Source: an uncultured Prevotellaceae bacterium (GTDB taxonomy: Bacteria; Bacteroidota; Bacteroidia; Bacteroidales; Bacteroidaceae). From it: 64,000 bases of DNA. Shown piece by piece: positions 54,334-62,733 of this stretch. Every line of letters starts with the position of its first letter. Position 1 is the stretch's first letter. The translations under genes were made by a program, and so were the position numbers. Under the pieces are notes generated by a model. That model was not told where the DNA came from, searched no databases, and was given only the letters and a program-made list of their open reading frames with translations. Location: contig CAMVOK010000002.1 in NCBI GenBank assembly GCA_947169115.1, positions 62,001 through 126,000 on the forward strand. The letters are read 5' to 3'.

Positions 54334-54378
54334 TTTACCATTTAGCCATTTACCATTTAACATCCCGCAGGCTACATT
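54334..54378. repeat. Inverted repeat, right copy
   Basis: tttaccatttagccatttac followed by catcccgcaggctacatt is the inverse of 49760-49815. More AAATG-type repeat follows to 54425. Confidence 0.8.
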
Positions 54379-54443
54379 TGCTATTTTACATTTTACATTT
54401 GACATTTGACATTATCCATTATGGATATTTAATTTATTTATTG

Positions 54444-54451
54444 TATCTTTG
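54444..54451 (+). promoter_or_regulatory. -7 element of kdgK promoter
   Basis: TATCTTTG, 33 nt before the start codon at 54485. Confidence 0.65.
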
Positions 54452-54484
54452 CACTGCTAATTGTTGAATAAAATAAATAGAACT

Positions 54485-55507
54485 ATGGCAAAGATTGTAA
54501 CACTGGGAGAGATTATGCTCCGCCTGTCACCGCAGGGAAATGACCGTTTCATACAGAGTGAATCGTTCCGCATCATACCTGGTGGTGGTGAAGCCAATGT
54601 GGCTGTTTCTCTGGCCAACTATGGTCATGAGGCATATTTCGTATCAAAACTACCCAAGCATGAAATTGGACAGATAGCCGTAAATGCATTGCGTCGTTAC
54701 GGAGTTGACACACAATTTGTAGCTCGTGGAGGAGACCGTGTTGGCTTGTACTATGCCGAGACTGGTGCTTCCATGCGTCCCTCCAAGGTTATCTACGACC
54801 GTGCACACTCTTCAATAGCAGAGGCCAATGCCGAAGATTTCAACTTCGACGAGATCATGGAAGGTAAGGACTGGTTCCACTGGAGTGGCATAACTCCTGC
54901 CATCAGCGACAAGGCTGCAGAACTCACCCGTTTGGCTTGTGAGGCAGCAAAGCGTCATGGAGTCAAGGTAAGTGTTGACCTTAACTTCCGCAAGAAGTTG
55001 TGGACCAGTGAGAAGGCCATCTCCATCATGCGGCCTTTGATGAAGTATGTTGACGTCTGCATTGGTAACGAGGAAGATGCAGAACTCTGTCTCGGTTTCA
55101 AACCCGATGCTGATGTAGAGGGCGGACAGACAGATGCTGCTGGATACGAAGGCATATTCCGTCAGATGCGTGAGGAGTTTGGATTCCAATATGTTGTCAG
55201 CACACTGCGCGAAAGTTTCTCTGCCACTCATAACGGTTGGAAGGCTCTTATTTTCGACGGCAAGGAGTTCTACCAGTCTAAGCGCTACGAACTGAATCCT
55301 ATCATCGACCGTGTAGGTGGTGGTGACTCATTCTCTGGCGGTCTCATCCATGGTTTGCTCACCAAGCAGACACAGGGAGAAGCCCTTGAATTTGCTGTTG
55401 CTGCCAGTGCTCTGAAACATACCGTCAATGGTGACTTCAACTTGGTAAGTGCCGAAGAAGTGGAAGCCTTGGCTGGTGGTAGTGCAAACGGAAGAGTGCA
55501 GAGATAA
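54485..55507 (+). CDS. kdgK: 2-dehydro-3-deoxygluconate kinase (PfkB family)
   Basis: A 340-aa sugar kinase of the ribokinase fold. IIPGGGEANVAVSLANYGHE is the N-terminal signature and VGGGDSFSGGLIHGLL the C-terminal one with the catalytic Asp. The identity rests on its pairing with eda, whose substrate is the product, KDPG. The frame has an earlier ATG (54461), but MAKIVTLGEIMLRLSPQ at 54485 is the family start. Together they degrade uronate-derived ketodeoxygluconate. A repeat-filled 129-bp gap separates it from eda. Confidence 0.9.
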   Translation: MAKIVTLGEIMLRLSPQGNDRFIQSESFRIIPGGGEANVAVSLANYGHEAYFVSKLPKHEIGQIAVNALRRYGVDTQFVARGGDRVGLYYAETGASMRPSKVIYDRAHSSIAEANAEDFNFDEIMEGKDWFHWSGITPAISDKAAELTRLACEAAKRHGVKVSVDLNFRKKLWTSEKAISIMRPLMKYVDVCIGNEEDAELCLGFKPDADVEGGQTDAAGYEGIFRQMREEFGFQYVVSTLRESFSATHNGWKALIFDGKEFYQSKRYELNPIIDRVGGGDSFSGGLIHGLLTKQTQGEALEFAVAASALKHTVNGDFNLVSAEEVEALAGGSANGRVQR

Positions 55508-55636
55508 TAAAACCTCACCCCCGACCCCTCTCTTGTAGAGAGGGGAGGGTTAAGGGTGAAGAATGAAAGGTTAAGGGTTAGGATATCGAACACTCTTACC
55601 ACCTACTTCTAAAACAACCAAACAAGAAAATACATT
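55508..55636. repeat. Palindromic CCCCGACCCC/GAGGGG and ttaagggt repeats between kdgK and eda
   Basis: cctcacccccgacccctctc and gagaggggagggttaagggt form a small hairpin near 55512-55552, of the same family as 12519-12632. Confidence 0.65.
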
Positions 55637-56305
55637 ATGGCAAAATTTGATAAAGTTGCAGTATTGCAGAAGATAGCAGAGGCTCCGATGGTGCCTGTGT
55701 TCTACCACAAAGATGTGGAGGTAGCCAAGAAGGTTATCAAGGCTTGTTATGATGGAGGTGTTCGTGCCTTCGAGTTTACCAATCGTGGTGATTTCGCACA
55801 GGAGGTATTTGCCGAGTGTGTGAAGTTTGCTGCCCGTGAATGTCCTGAACTGGCATTGGGCATTGGCAGTGTCGTGGATGCACCTACTGCTGCCCTTTAC
55901 ATCCAGTTGGGTGCTTGCTTCGTAGTAGGTCCCTTGTTCAATCCCGAAATAGTACCTGTCTGCAACCGCCGTTTGGTTCCCTACTGCCCAGGCTGCATGA
56001 CGGTAAGTGAGATAGGAAAGGCTCAGGAACTGGGATGCGACCTTACGAAGGTTTTCCCCGGTGATGTAGTTGGTCCCAATATGGTGAAGGGCATGAAGGC
56101 TCCCATGCCATGGTCGAAGATTATGGTCACTGGTGGTGTTGCTCCAGAGGAAGAAAATCTGAAGTCTTGGTTCAAGGCTGGTGTCTATTGTGTAGGCATG
56201 GGTTCGAAACTCTTCCCCAAAGACCGTGTGGAGGCTGGTGACTGGCAGTATATTACCGACAAATGCCGTGAGGCACTGGGATATATTGCACGCGCACGTG
56301 CGTAA
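55637..56305 (+). CDS. eda: 2-keto-3-deoxy-6-phosphogluconate aldolase
   Basis: A 222-aa class I aldolase splitting KDPG to pyruvate and glyceraldehyde-3-phosphate. [11 protein letters not shown] has the conserved glutamate, and [20 protein letters not shown] the Schiff-base lysine region. [20 protein letters not shown] and [11 protein letters not shown] are other blocks. It follows kdgK in the same direction. Confidence 0.93.
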   Translation: MAKFDKVAVLQKIAEAPMVPVFYHKDVEVAKKVIKACYDGGVRAFEFTNRGDFAQEVFAECVKFAARECPELALGIGSVVDAPTAALYIQLGACFVVGPLFNPEIVPVCNRRLVPYCPGCMTVSEIGKAQELGCDLTKVFPGDVVGPNMVKGMKAPMPWSKIMVTGGVAPEEENLKSWFKAGVYCVGMGSKLFPKDRVEAGDWQYITDKCREALGYIARARA

Positions 56306-56376
56306 TTCATTATAATTATATATAGTATTACATTGGGCTTATAAGTCATAGAGAACTTATAAGCTTATTTGAAGGA

Positions 56377-57249
56377 ATGGCTAAAAACAAGAAAAAGAAT
56401 CAGTGGATAGTACCTGACGGTCAACCCCTGACGGACATGGATATCCGCATCCTGGAATATCAGGGTAGGGGAAAGTTGGTGCCAACCCGTGAACTCATAA
56501 AAACTCCCGAGCAGATAGAGGGCATCCGAAGAGCAGGTGTACTCAACACCGCTGTTCTGGACACGGTGGCAGAGAAGATTCGCCCAGGTATGTCAACCTG
56601 GGAAATAGACAAACTGGTCTATGACTATACCACCCAGCACGGAGGCATTCCTGCTCCACTCAATTACGAGGGATTCCCCAATTCATGTTGCACGAGTGTC
56701 AACGATGTTGTCTGTCATGGTATTCCTTCGAAGGATGAGATTCTGGAGGAGGGAGACATTCTGAACGTGGACTGCACCACCATACTCGATGGCTATTATG
56801 CTGATGCAAGCCGCATGTTTGTCATTGGAGGAAAGACCGAACCCAGATGGCAGCGTTTGGTTGATGTGGCCTGGGAATGTCTGAAGATTGGAGAACAGGT
56901 GTGCTCACAACCCTACGTCTTTGTGGGAGACATTGGTAATGCCATACAGAAACATGCCCATCAGAACCACATGTCAGTAGTTCGTGACCTGTGTGGACAT
57001 GGTGTAGGACTGCAATTCCACGAAGAACCCGATGTGGAACACTATGGTCATCGGGGTACTGGTATGTTGCTGGTTCCTGGTATGACCTTCACCATCGAAC
57101 CGATGATAAATCTCGGTCATTGGCAGGTATGCACAGATGCTGACGACCCTACGGAATGGACTGTTGTCACTGAAGACTATGAACCGTCTGCCCAGTGGGA
57201 ACACACATACGTGATGACAGAAAACGGAGTTGAAATCCTAACACATTAA
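56377..57249 (+). CDS. map: Methionine aminopeptidase, type I
   Basis: A 290-aa metallopeptidase removing N-terminal Met. Ligands appear in NVDCTTILDGYYADASRMFV (two Asp), HGVGLQFHEEPDVEH (His), FTIEPMINLG (Glu) and QWEHTYVMTENG (Glu). A ~40-residue N-terminal extension, with MAKNKKKNQWIVPDGQPLTD, may help ribosome binding as in other extended MetAPs. The Shine-Dalgarno gaagga lies upstream. A palindromic repeat separates it from tsaD. Confidence 0.95.
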   Translation: MAKNKKKNQWIVPDGQPLTDMDIRILEYQGRGKLVPTRELIKTPEQIEGIRRAGVLNTAVLDTVAEKIRPGMSTWEIDKLVYDYTTQHGGIPAPLNYEGFPNSCCTSVNDVVCHGIPSKDEILEEGDILNVDCTTILDGYYADASRMFVIGGKTEPRWQRLVDVAWECLKIGEQVCSQPYVFVGDIGNAIQKHAHQNHMSVVRDLCGHGVGLQFHEEPDVEHYGHRGTGMLLVPGMTFTIEPMINLGHWQVCTDADDPTEWTVVTEDYEPSAQWEHTYVMTENGVEILTH

Positions 57250-57251
57250 AA

Positions 57252-57290
57252 GACCCTCCCCAGCCCTCCCTTGTTGGGAGGGTGATTCTC
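57252..57290. repeat. Palindromic repeat between map and tsaD
   Basis: ccctccc...gttgggagggtg is a short GC-rich hairpin. It may act as a weak terminator or be a copy of the CCCCTCCC family. Confidence 0.6.
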
Positions 57291-57314
57291 ACGAAATACA
57301 AAAGAAGCACTACG

Positions 57315-58379
57315 ATGAATGTTAATCAAAAGGAAAATAACCTCTCTTTGGGGGAGGGACAGGGTAGGGCCATCTTAGGCATTGAAAGTTCGTGTGACGA
57401 CACCAGTGCTGCTGTCATCAAGGACGGCATCCTATTGTCAAACGTAACGGCATCACAAGCTGTACACGAACAGTATGGTGGGGTAGTGCCAGAGTTGGCA
57501 AGTCGTGCCCATCAGCAAAATGTAGTTCCTGTGGTGGATGCTGCACTGAAGAAGGCAGGTGTGCATCGTGAGGAACTATCAGCCATAGCCTTTACCCGTG
57601 GTCCTGGTCTCATGGGCAGTTTGCTCGTAGGAGTCTCTTTTGCCAAGGGCATGGCTGCCTCGTTAGGCATCCCCATGATTGATGTCAATCACCTGCAAGG
57701 ACACGTTTTGGCACATTTCATACATGCCGAGGGAGAAGACTATCGTCCACCAAAGTTCCCATTCCTGTGTTTGTTGGTAAGTGGTGGCAACTCACAGATT
57801 ATCAAGGTGAATGCCTACAACGACATGCAGATTATCGGTCAAACTATTGATGATGCTGCTGGAGAAGCCATCGACAAGGCAGCAAAGGTGATGGGACTGG
57901 GTTATCCTGGTGGTCCTATCATCGACCGTCTTGCCCGTCAAGGAAATGCTGAAGCCTATAAGTTCTCAAAGCCCCATATCGCTGGTTACGACTATAGTTT
58001 CTCAGGCTTGAAGACATCCTTCCTCTACAATCTCAGGGACTGGATAAAAGAAGACCCCGATTTCATTGAACATCACAAGGAAGACCTTGCTGCCTCGTTT
58101 GAGAAGGCAGTGGTGGACACCTTGATGAACAAACTTCGTCTGGCAGCTCGTGACCTCAAGATTCGTGATGTTGCTGTTGCTGGAGGTGTTAGTGCCAACA
58201 CTGCACTCCGACAGGCCTTCATCGATTATGGTCAGCGATATCATTGGCGTGTCTATATCCCCAAGTTTGGCTACACCACGGACAATGCGGCCATGATAGC
58301 CCAAACAGGGTGGTTTAAGTATCAGGATAAGGATTTCTGTCCCATGGAGGCTCCTGCCTACAGCCGTGTGACCATGTAG
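57315..58379 (+). CDS. tsaD: tRNA t6A37 threonylcarbamoyltransferase TsaD
   Basis: A 354-aa protein completing t6A synthesis with TsaB/C/E. ILGIESSCDDTSAAVIKDG is the N-terminal ASKHA motif; HLQGHVLAHF carries the two metal histidines; LLVSGGNSQI and IIDRLARQGNAEAYKFSKP follow. The first ~18 residues before ILGIES (MNVNQKENNLSLGEGQGR) are unusual and derive partly from a palindromic repeat (57341-57369). A GTG at 57282 is in frame but less likely than the ATG at 57315. Confidence 0.94.
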   Translation: MNVNQKENNLSLGEGQGRAILGIESSCDDTSAAVIKDGILLSNVTASQAVHEQYGGVVPELASRAHQQNVVPVVDAALKKAGVHREELSAIAFTRGPGLMGSLLVGVSFAKGMAASLGIPMIDVNHLQGHVLAHFIHAEGEDYRPPKFPFLCLLVSGGNSQIIKVNAYNDMQIIGQTIDDAAGEAIDKAAKVMGLGYPGGPIIDRLARQGNAEAYKFSKPHIAGYDYSFSGLKTSFLYNLRDWIKEDPDFIEHHKEDLAASFEKAVVDTLMNKLRLAARDLKIRDVAVAGGVSANTALRQAFIDYGQRYHWRVYIPKFGYTTDNAAMIAQTGWFKYQDKDFCPMEAPAYSRVTM

Positions 58380-58398
58380 GCCCCTTTTCGGCTGACAA

Positions 58399-58983
58399 TC
58401 AGTTGGCCGTACCTCCTGTTTCCTCCAGATTCGATATGCTGAAGTGCATGTCTGGCTTTAGTTCCAGCGTTCGCACCTCAGCATTTTCCATTTTCTCTAT
58501 GGAACGAACCGGAACACCATGATAGACAGCCTGTAAGACACGAAGGAATAGGCCGTGGCTGATGACTAGAAGAGGGTGAGAAGTGAGAAGTGAGAAGAGA
58601 GAAGAAGAGCTTTGGGTGAGTTTGTTCAGGAAGTCAGCAGCTCGTTGGGCCAGTTGTTCCATGGTTTCTGCTGAAGGGTCGAGTGCATGGCTGATGCTGA
58701 TGTAGGGTCCACCGGTATGGATGCCAAAGTCACGTTCACGTAGCAGAGGTTCCAGGATGAGGGGACACTGATGGACCTGACTGATGATGTTGGCTGTATC
58801 TACTGCTCGCTTGAGGTCACTGGTGATGATGGCCTGGAATGGGATGTCCTTGAGACGCTCCCTAACTTCCTCAGCCTGATGGATTCCTTCCTCAGTAAGG
58901 TGACCTGGCATCTGTCCTTGCAGTATGCGTTGCAGGTTCTCCTCTGTCTGTCCGTGGCGGACTATATACAAATCTATTCCCAT
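58399..58983 (-). CDS. Histidine phosphatase (phosphoglycerate mutase-like)
   Basis: A 194-aa member of the branch with RHGQTEEN (His9) and later LVISHGLFLRVL. The acid/base Glu is in LLRERDFG. The frame opens six codons upstream, but MGIDLYIVRHGQ at 58983 is the family start, and TACTTTTG (58998-58991) lies 7 nt before it. The stretch TQSSSSLFSLLTSHP is encoded by a purine-rich repeat inserted in frame. Candidates include alpha-ribazole phosphatase (CobC), which would complete cobUTS, but nothing proves it. Confidence 0.85.
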   Translation of the reverse strand: MGIDLYIVRHGQTEENLQRILQGQMPGHLTEEGIHQAEEVRERLKDIPFQAIITSDLKRAVDTANIISQVHQCPLILEPLLRERDFGIHTGGPYISISHALDPSAETMEQLAQRAADFLNKLTQSSSSLFSLLTSHPLLVISHGLFLRVLQAVYHGVPVRSIEKMENAEVRTLELKPDMHFSISNLEETGGTAN

Positions 58984-59001
58984 ATGGTGACAAAAGTACA
59001 A

Positions 59002-59130
59002 AAAAATGGTAAATTGTAAATGGTAAATCGTAAATTATTTGTATAAAAATGGTAAATTGTAAATGGTAAATCGTAAATTATTTGTATAAAAATGGTAAAT
59101 TGTAAATGGTAAATCGTAAATTATTTGTAT
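59002..59130. repeat. Three tandem 43-bp repeats before the GH109-like gene
   Basis: Three identical 43-bp units, each built of aaaaatggtaaattgtaaat, ggtaaatcgtaaattatttg and tat, at 59002-59044, 59045-59087 and 59088-59130. The last tat is the start of TATCTTTG (59128-59135), the -7 element of the downstream gene. Confidence 0.9.
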
Positions 59131-59135
59131 CTTTG
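59128..59135 (+). promoter_or_regulatory. -7 element of GH109-like gene promoter
   Basis: TATCTTTG at the edge of the third tandem repeat, 37 nt before the ATG. Confidence 0.7.
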
Positions 59136-59172
59136 TCCGTAGAATGTCATTTAACTAATAATATTTAATACG

Positions 59173-60756
59173 ATGAATGCAAAGCGTTGTTTTGTTGCGG
59201 CATTGATGGCCGTTGCTTCATGGTCTATGACCATGGCTCAGAGTCTGTCTCCCAGCACCAAGTGGCATTGGGAGGAGGGTACTATTGTAGTGGACACTCC
59301 TGTACGTCCTGCTGGTCAGCAGAATGTATTGGGATTGACGGCACCCAAGATGGATGTCGTCCGTGTGGCTTTCGTAGGACTGGGCATGAGAGGTCCTGGT
59401 GCAGTGGCTCGTTTCACCCACATCCCTGGCACTCAGATTATTGCCCTCTGTGACTATGAAGAAGAACGTGCAGAGAAGTGTCAGAAGTATCTGCGTGAGG
59501 CAGGACTTCCCCCTGCTGACATCTATTCGGGTGAGAAGGGTTATGAGGAACTGTGCAAGCGTCCTGACATCGACCTCGTATATGTGGCCACCGATTGGGA
59601 CCATCATTTCCCTGTAGCCAAGTGTGCTCTTGAGAATGGCAAGCATACAGCCATTGAGGTTCCCTCTGCCATGAACTTGGAACAGTGCTGGGAGCTCATC
59701 AACCTCAGTGAGAAAACCCGTCTCCATTGCATGATTCTTGAAAACTGCTGCTATGACTGGTTCGAACTGCGTGCCCTGAATATGGCTCAGCATGGTGTGT
59801 TCGGAGAAGTTCTTAGAGCACAGGGAGCCTACATCCACAATCTCGATGACTTCTGGGCGTACTATTGGGGAAATCCTGATGGAAGTGACCCCCAGAATCT
59901 GCATTGGCGCATGAAGTACAACAAGGAGAATCGTGGTGATGTATATGCCACTCACGGACTTGGTCCCGTGGCTCAGGTATTGAACATTCACCGTGGTGAC
60001 CGCTTCACCACTTTGGTAGCCATGGATACCAAGAGTGCTCACGGTAAGGAATATGTCGAGAAGGTAACGGGTAAGGAGTGCCATGAGTTCCGTAATGGTG
60101 ACCACACCACTACTCTGATGCGTACTGCCAATGGCAAGGTGGTTGAAATCCAGCACAATGTCATGAATCCCCAGCCCTACAATCGTCTCTATCAGTTGAC
60201 AGGTACCAAGGGCTTTGCCAACAAATATCCCGTCAGTGGTTATGCCCTGGATGCTGCCCAGTTGCAGGCCAGTGGTCAGCAGCCCAAGGTGGACAACCTG
60301 AGCAGTCACAGCTTCCTTCCCGATGCAGAACGTCAGGCTCTGGAAGAGAAATACGAACACCCCATCATCAAGAAGTATGGTAAGATTGCAGCCGAGGTTG
60401 GTGGTCATGGAGGTATGGATTTCTTCATGGATGCCCGTATGGTTTACTGCTTGCAGAACGGACTGCCTCTTGACATGGATGTCTATGACTTGGCAGAGTG
60501 GTGCTGCTTGGCAGAACTTGGCACACTCTCTATGGACCACAACTGCGCTGCTGTAAGCTTCCCCGACTTCACTCGTGGTTTCTGGGATGTACAGGATGGT
60601 TACAAACACTTCTATGCTTCTCCTGCCGACGAGGCAGCACAGGAAGCCAAGGCCAAGGAGTTCACAGCTCAACTGAAGAAACAGTGTGCCGAGAAGAAAC
60701 TCTGGGAGAAGTACGACAAGGAAAAGGAAAAGAAAGCTGCTAAGGCCAAGAAATAA
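59173..60756 (+). CDS. Exported GH109-like (NAD-dependent alpha-N-acetylgalactosaminidase) protein
   Basis: A 527-aa Gfo/Idh/MocA protein with a signal peptide MNAKRCFVAALMAVASWSMTMA. VRVAFVGLGMRGPGAVARF is the NAD-binding motif, EVPSAMNLEQCWELI, MILENCCYDWFELRALNMAQ HGVFGEV, GAYIHNLDDFW and VSFPDFTRGFWD match GH109 enzymes. Periplasmic NAD-dependent glycosidases keep NAD bound. The C-terminus is Lys/Ala-rich (KEKEKKAAKAKK). It resembles the cytoplasmic 41590 protein. A terminator hairpin follows. Confidence 0.87.
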   Translation: MNAKRCFVAALMAVASWSMTMAQSLSPSTKWHWEEGTIVVDTPVRPAGQQNVLGLTAPKMDVVRVAFVGLGMRGPGAVARFTHIPGTQIIALCDYEEERAEKCQKYLREAGLPPADIYSGEKGYEELCKRPDIDLVYVATDWDHHFPVAKCALENGKHTAIEVPSAMNLEQCWELINLSEKTRLHCMILENCCYDWFELRALNMAQHGVFGEVLRAQGAYIHNLDDFWAYYWGNPDGSDPQNLHWRMKYNKENRGDVYATHGLGPVAQVLNIHRGDRFTTLVAMDTKSAHGKEYVEKVTGKECHEFRNGDHTTTLMRTANGKVVEIQHNVMNPQPYNRLYQLTGTKGFANKYPVSGYALDAAQLQASGQQPKVDNLSSHSFLPDAERQALEEKYEHPIIKKYGKIAAEVGGHGGMDFFMDARMVYCLQNGLPLDMDVYDLAEWCCLAELGTLSMDHNCAAVSFPDFTRGFWDVQDGYKHFYASPADEAAQEAKAKEFTAQLKKQCAEKKLWEKYDKEKEKKAAKAKK

Positions 60757-60776
60757 ATAGCATTAATACCATAAAA

Positions 60777-60816
60777 AAAGGAGGGCGGACATTTATTTGT
60801 CCGTCCTTCTTTTTTT
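60777..60816 (+). terminator. Intrinsic terminator after GH109-like gene
   Basis: aaggagggcggaca and tgtccgtccttc form a stem with a short loop; a run of T follows (cttctttttttg). Confidence 0.85.
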
Positions 60817-60913
60817 GTGTTGCGCTTTGCTTTTGTGAGCGCTCGGCGACGTTAGGAGACGCTTGCGTAGTGAACTCTCTCTTCTTTCTTCTCTCTTCTC
60901 ACCTCATCGTGGC

Positions 60914-61435
60914 TTATTCCGTGATTTCACCACCAGAGTTCCCACCGTTGTCGTCACCCGAGTCATCTTGTGATGTGAAATTGGGCAAGGACTCTTTGGC
61001 CTGTTTCTTGGCAAGGGCTTCGGCCTCCCTTGTAAGAACGAACTCAAACTCGGGCGAATTGTTGATAGCAGAAACAGTCTCCTTGGAAACTGCAGTTCTA
61101 ATGTTCACCTTCTTAATGAGACTTGTTGCAAAGTCATCGACATTACCTACACCAGTGCTGGTTAAAGTAAGATAAAAGCGAGCGAGACCAAGGTCAACGC
61201 TGTATCCAGATTTTAGAAATTCTATGACACATGCACTCATGTCGGTAAGTACGCCGAGTATCTGTCCTGTACTGAAGTTGCTGTTATGTTCAGCCATGTG
61301 GGCTGCAAGTTGAGCGAGGGAGATAGTCTCTCTTCTCTGTGCCTAAGCGTAAATCTTTTTCTCTTCGTCACTCTAAGACGGATTGCACAATCTTGGTGCT
61401 AATGAATAGGGAATGCTTCCAATAATGTTATTCAT
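60914..61435 (-). pseudogene. HU-like DNA-binding protein interrupted by two amber codons
   Basis: From ATG at 61435 one frame reads MNNIIGSIPYSLAPRLCNPS, then TAG (61375-61373), SDEEKKIYA, TAG (61345-61343), then AQRRETISLAQLAAHMAEHN and on without a break to 60914. The whole matches the Bacteroidales HU-like (HU-HIG) family, including the N-terminal part before the stops. The downstream open part from 61297 (MAEHNSN) is 127 aa and lacks the first strand. Either two nonsense mutations inactivated the gene, or the amber codons are read through; both stops are TAG and no other stop or frameshift occurs. A promoter TATCTTTG (61560-61553) is still present. Confidence 0.75.
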
Positions 61436-61552
61436 AGTTGTAAATTTTTAAGAATTAATAATTAAGAATTAAGGATAAGTAAATTGGGACGAGGAAGAAT
61501 AGTAGTGCGGCGCCTTTTGGCTACTATTGCTCCTGCTTCAGGATTACTATTA

Positions 61553-61560
61553 CAAAGATA
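61553..61560 (-). promoter_or_regulatory. -7 element upstream of the HU-like gene
   Basis: TATCTTTG on the minus strand, about 120 nt before the ATG at 61435. The space between holds AT-rich DNA and a ggattactat word. Confidence 0.5.
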
Positions 61561-61683
61561 CGAAGAAATCGGGACTTGTGCAAGGCCATAAATGATTTAC
61601 TAATAGATGATTAATAAATAATTTATTGTTAACAGAGGCATTACAATCTCAGTAAGCGTGTTGTGCAATCCAAACAAATTTCG

Positions 61684-61691
61684 TAACTTTG
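61684..61691 (+). promoter_or_regulatory. -7 element of the 271-aa protein gene
   Basis: TAACTTTG lies 26 nt before the ATG at 61718. Confidence 0.55.
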
Positions 61692-61717
61692 CCCTATACA
61701 TATAATTATAATAAGGT

Positions 61718-62533
61718 ATGACAGAACTGAGGGAACTTATCAAGGAGATAAACGAGAATCCTGCCATGATTGCTGATGTGGACTGGAAGGAGGCCACCAA
61801 CGAATTTTCACAATCCACACTGGAGCAACTGATGGAGGGCATAGCGGATGTGGAGGTGTTGAAGGATGTGGCTGAACTCATCAAGGACAGACATCGCATT
61901 GCAGTGAAAGAGATGGATGCTTGTTGTTTTGAGCAGTATGCACCAGATTGCACATGGACTGGTGATGATGGTATTACAGTACCTCACCCTCGTGCTGGTC
62001 AGCCTGATTGGGGCAATCCTAAGATGTACTGGAGGAAAGAGATATTGGACTACAACGATGGAAATAAGCCACTCTTGGAAAATTTCATCTACGACATATA
62101 TGACTTCATTGACAAACAGGTCAAGGACATAGTGGAAATCAGGGAGAGAGAACAGCGTAAGAAGTCCATCAGGGAGAAATACACCAACAGAAGCGTTGCA
62201 TGTTGCAATGCAACGCACAAATCTTCTGAGTCCCTAGAAGGGGAAGAAACAAACAAGGGTGTTGCATTGCAACGCAACGCTCTATTTTATAGTGAGGAGA
62301 CCAAGGAGATTTGGGAAAAACTGAAGCGGATGGGGTATGTGGATGAAAACTATATGCCCAACAAGAAACTGACACAGGCAGAAATGAGAGCCATCGTGAA
62401 AGCCTTTTATTTTTGTATTGAAGAGAAACTATCGTGGATTCCCTTTAAGGAGTATTGGGGCATTGACTTGCAGCATTGCAAGGACTCGAATAAGGGAGAT
62501 GCGCTAGAATTGAAACTAAAGGAACAGCTGTAA
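61718..62533 (+). CDS. Unknown 271-aa protein with in-frame palindromes
   Basis: A soluble protein with no family I recognise. N-terminal helices (MTELRELIKEINENPAMIAD), a Cys/Trp-containing middle (ACCFEQYAPDCTWTGDDG), a basic helix and a C-terminal part with LTQAEMRAIVKAFYFCIEEK. Two short palindromes in opposite orientation, GTTGCAATGCAAC (62202-62214) and GTTGCATTGCAAC (62261-62273), are translated as CCNAT and VALQRN and flank a Ser/Glu-rich linker. Such sequences look like inserted elements. It lies in the accessory end of the window. Confidence 0.6.
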   Translation: MTELRELIKEINENPAMIADVDWKEATNEFSQSTLEQLMEGIADVEVLKDVAELIKDRHRIAVKEMDACCFEQYAPDCTWTGDDGITVPHPRAGQPDWGNPKMYWRKEILDYNDGNKPLLENFIYDIYDFIDKQVKDIVEIREREQRKKSIREKYTNRSVACCNATHKSSESLEGEETNKGVALQRNALFYSEETKEIWEKLKRMGYVDENYMPNKKLTQAEMRAIVKAFYFCIEEKLSWIPFKEYWGIDLQHCKDSNKGDALELKLKEQL

Positions 62534-62535
62534 AA

Positions 62536-62715
62536 AAAATTCCTCCCCTATGTAGGGGAGGTGTCACGAAGTGACGGAGGAGTAATATATATATATTCAT
62601 ACGCCCCGACCTAAAGGTCACTCCCTCTAACTTAAAGGGGGAGTTGGGTTACAACAAGCCAAAGTAACAAAGTTGCTCCCCTAGTGTAGGGGAGCTGTCC
62701 GAAGGACTGAGGAGT
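62536..62715. repeat. Composite palindromic repeat, copy A
   Basis: Three modules: cctcccctatgtaggggagg plus gtcacgaagtgac; a middle module with gacctaaaggtc and tctaacttaaaggggga; and gctcccctagtgtaggggag plus gtccgaaggac. It ends 18 bp before the DUF559 gene. Confidence 0.85.
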
Positions 62716-62733
62716 ATAAAAATAACAAATAGC

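Noticed and set aside
59218-60672. A 484-codon minus-strand frame opposite the GH109-like gene
   Set aside because: Antisense shadow of a well-supported gene; no recognisable motif or start.
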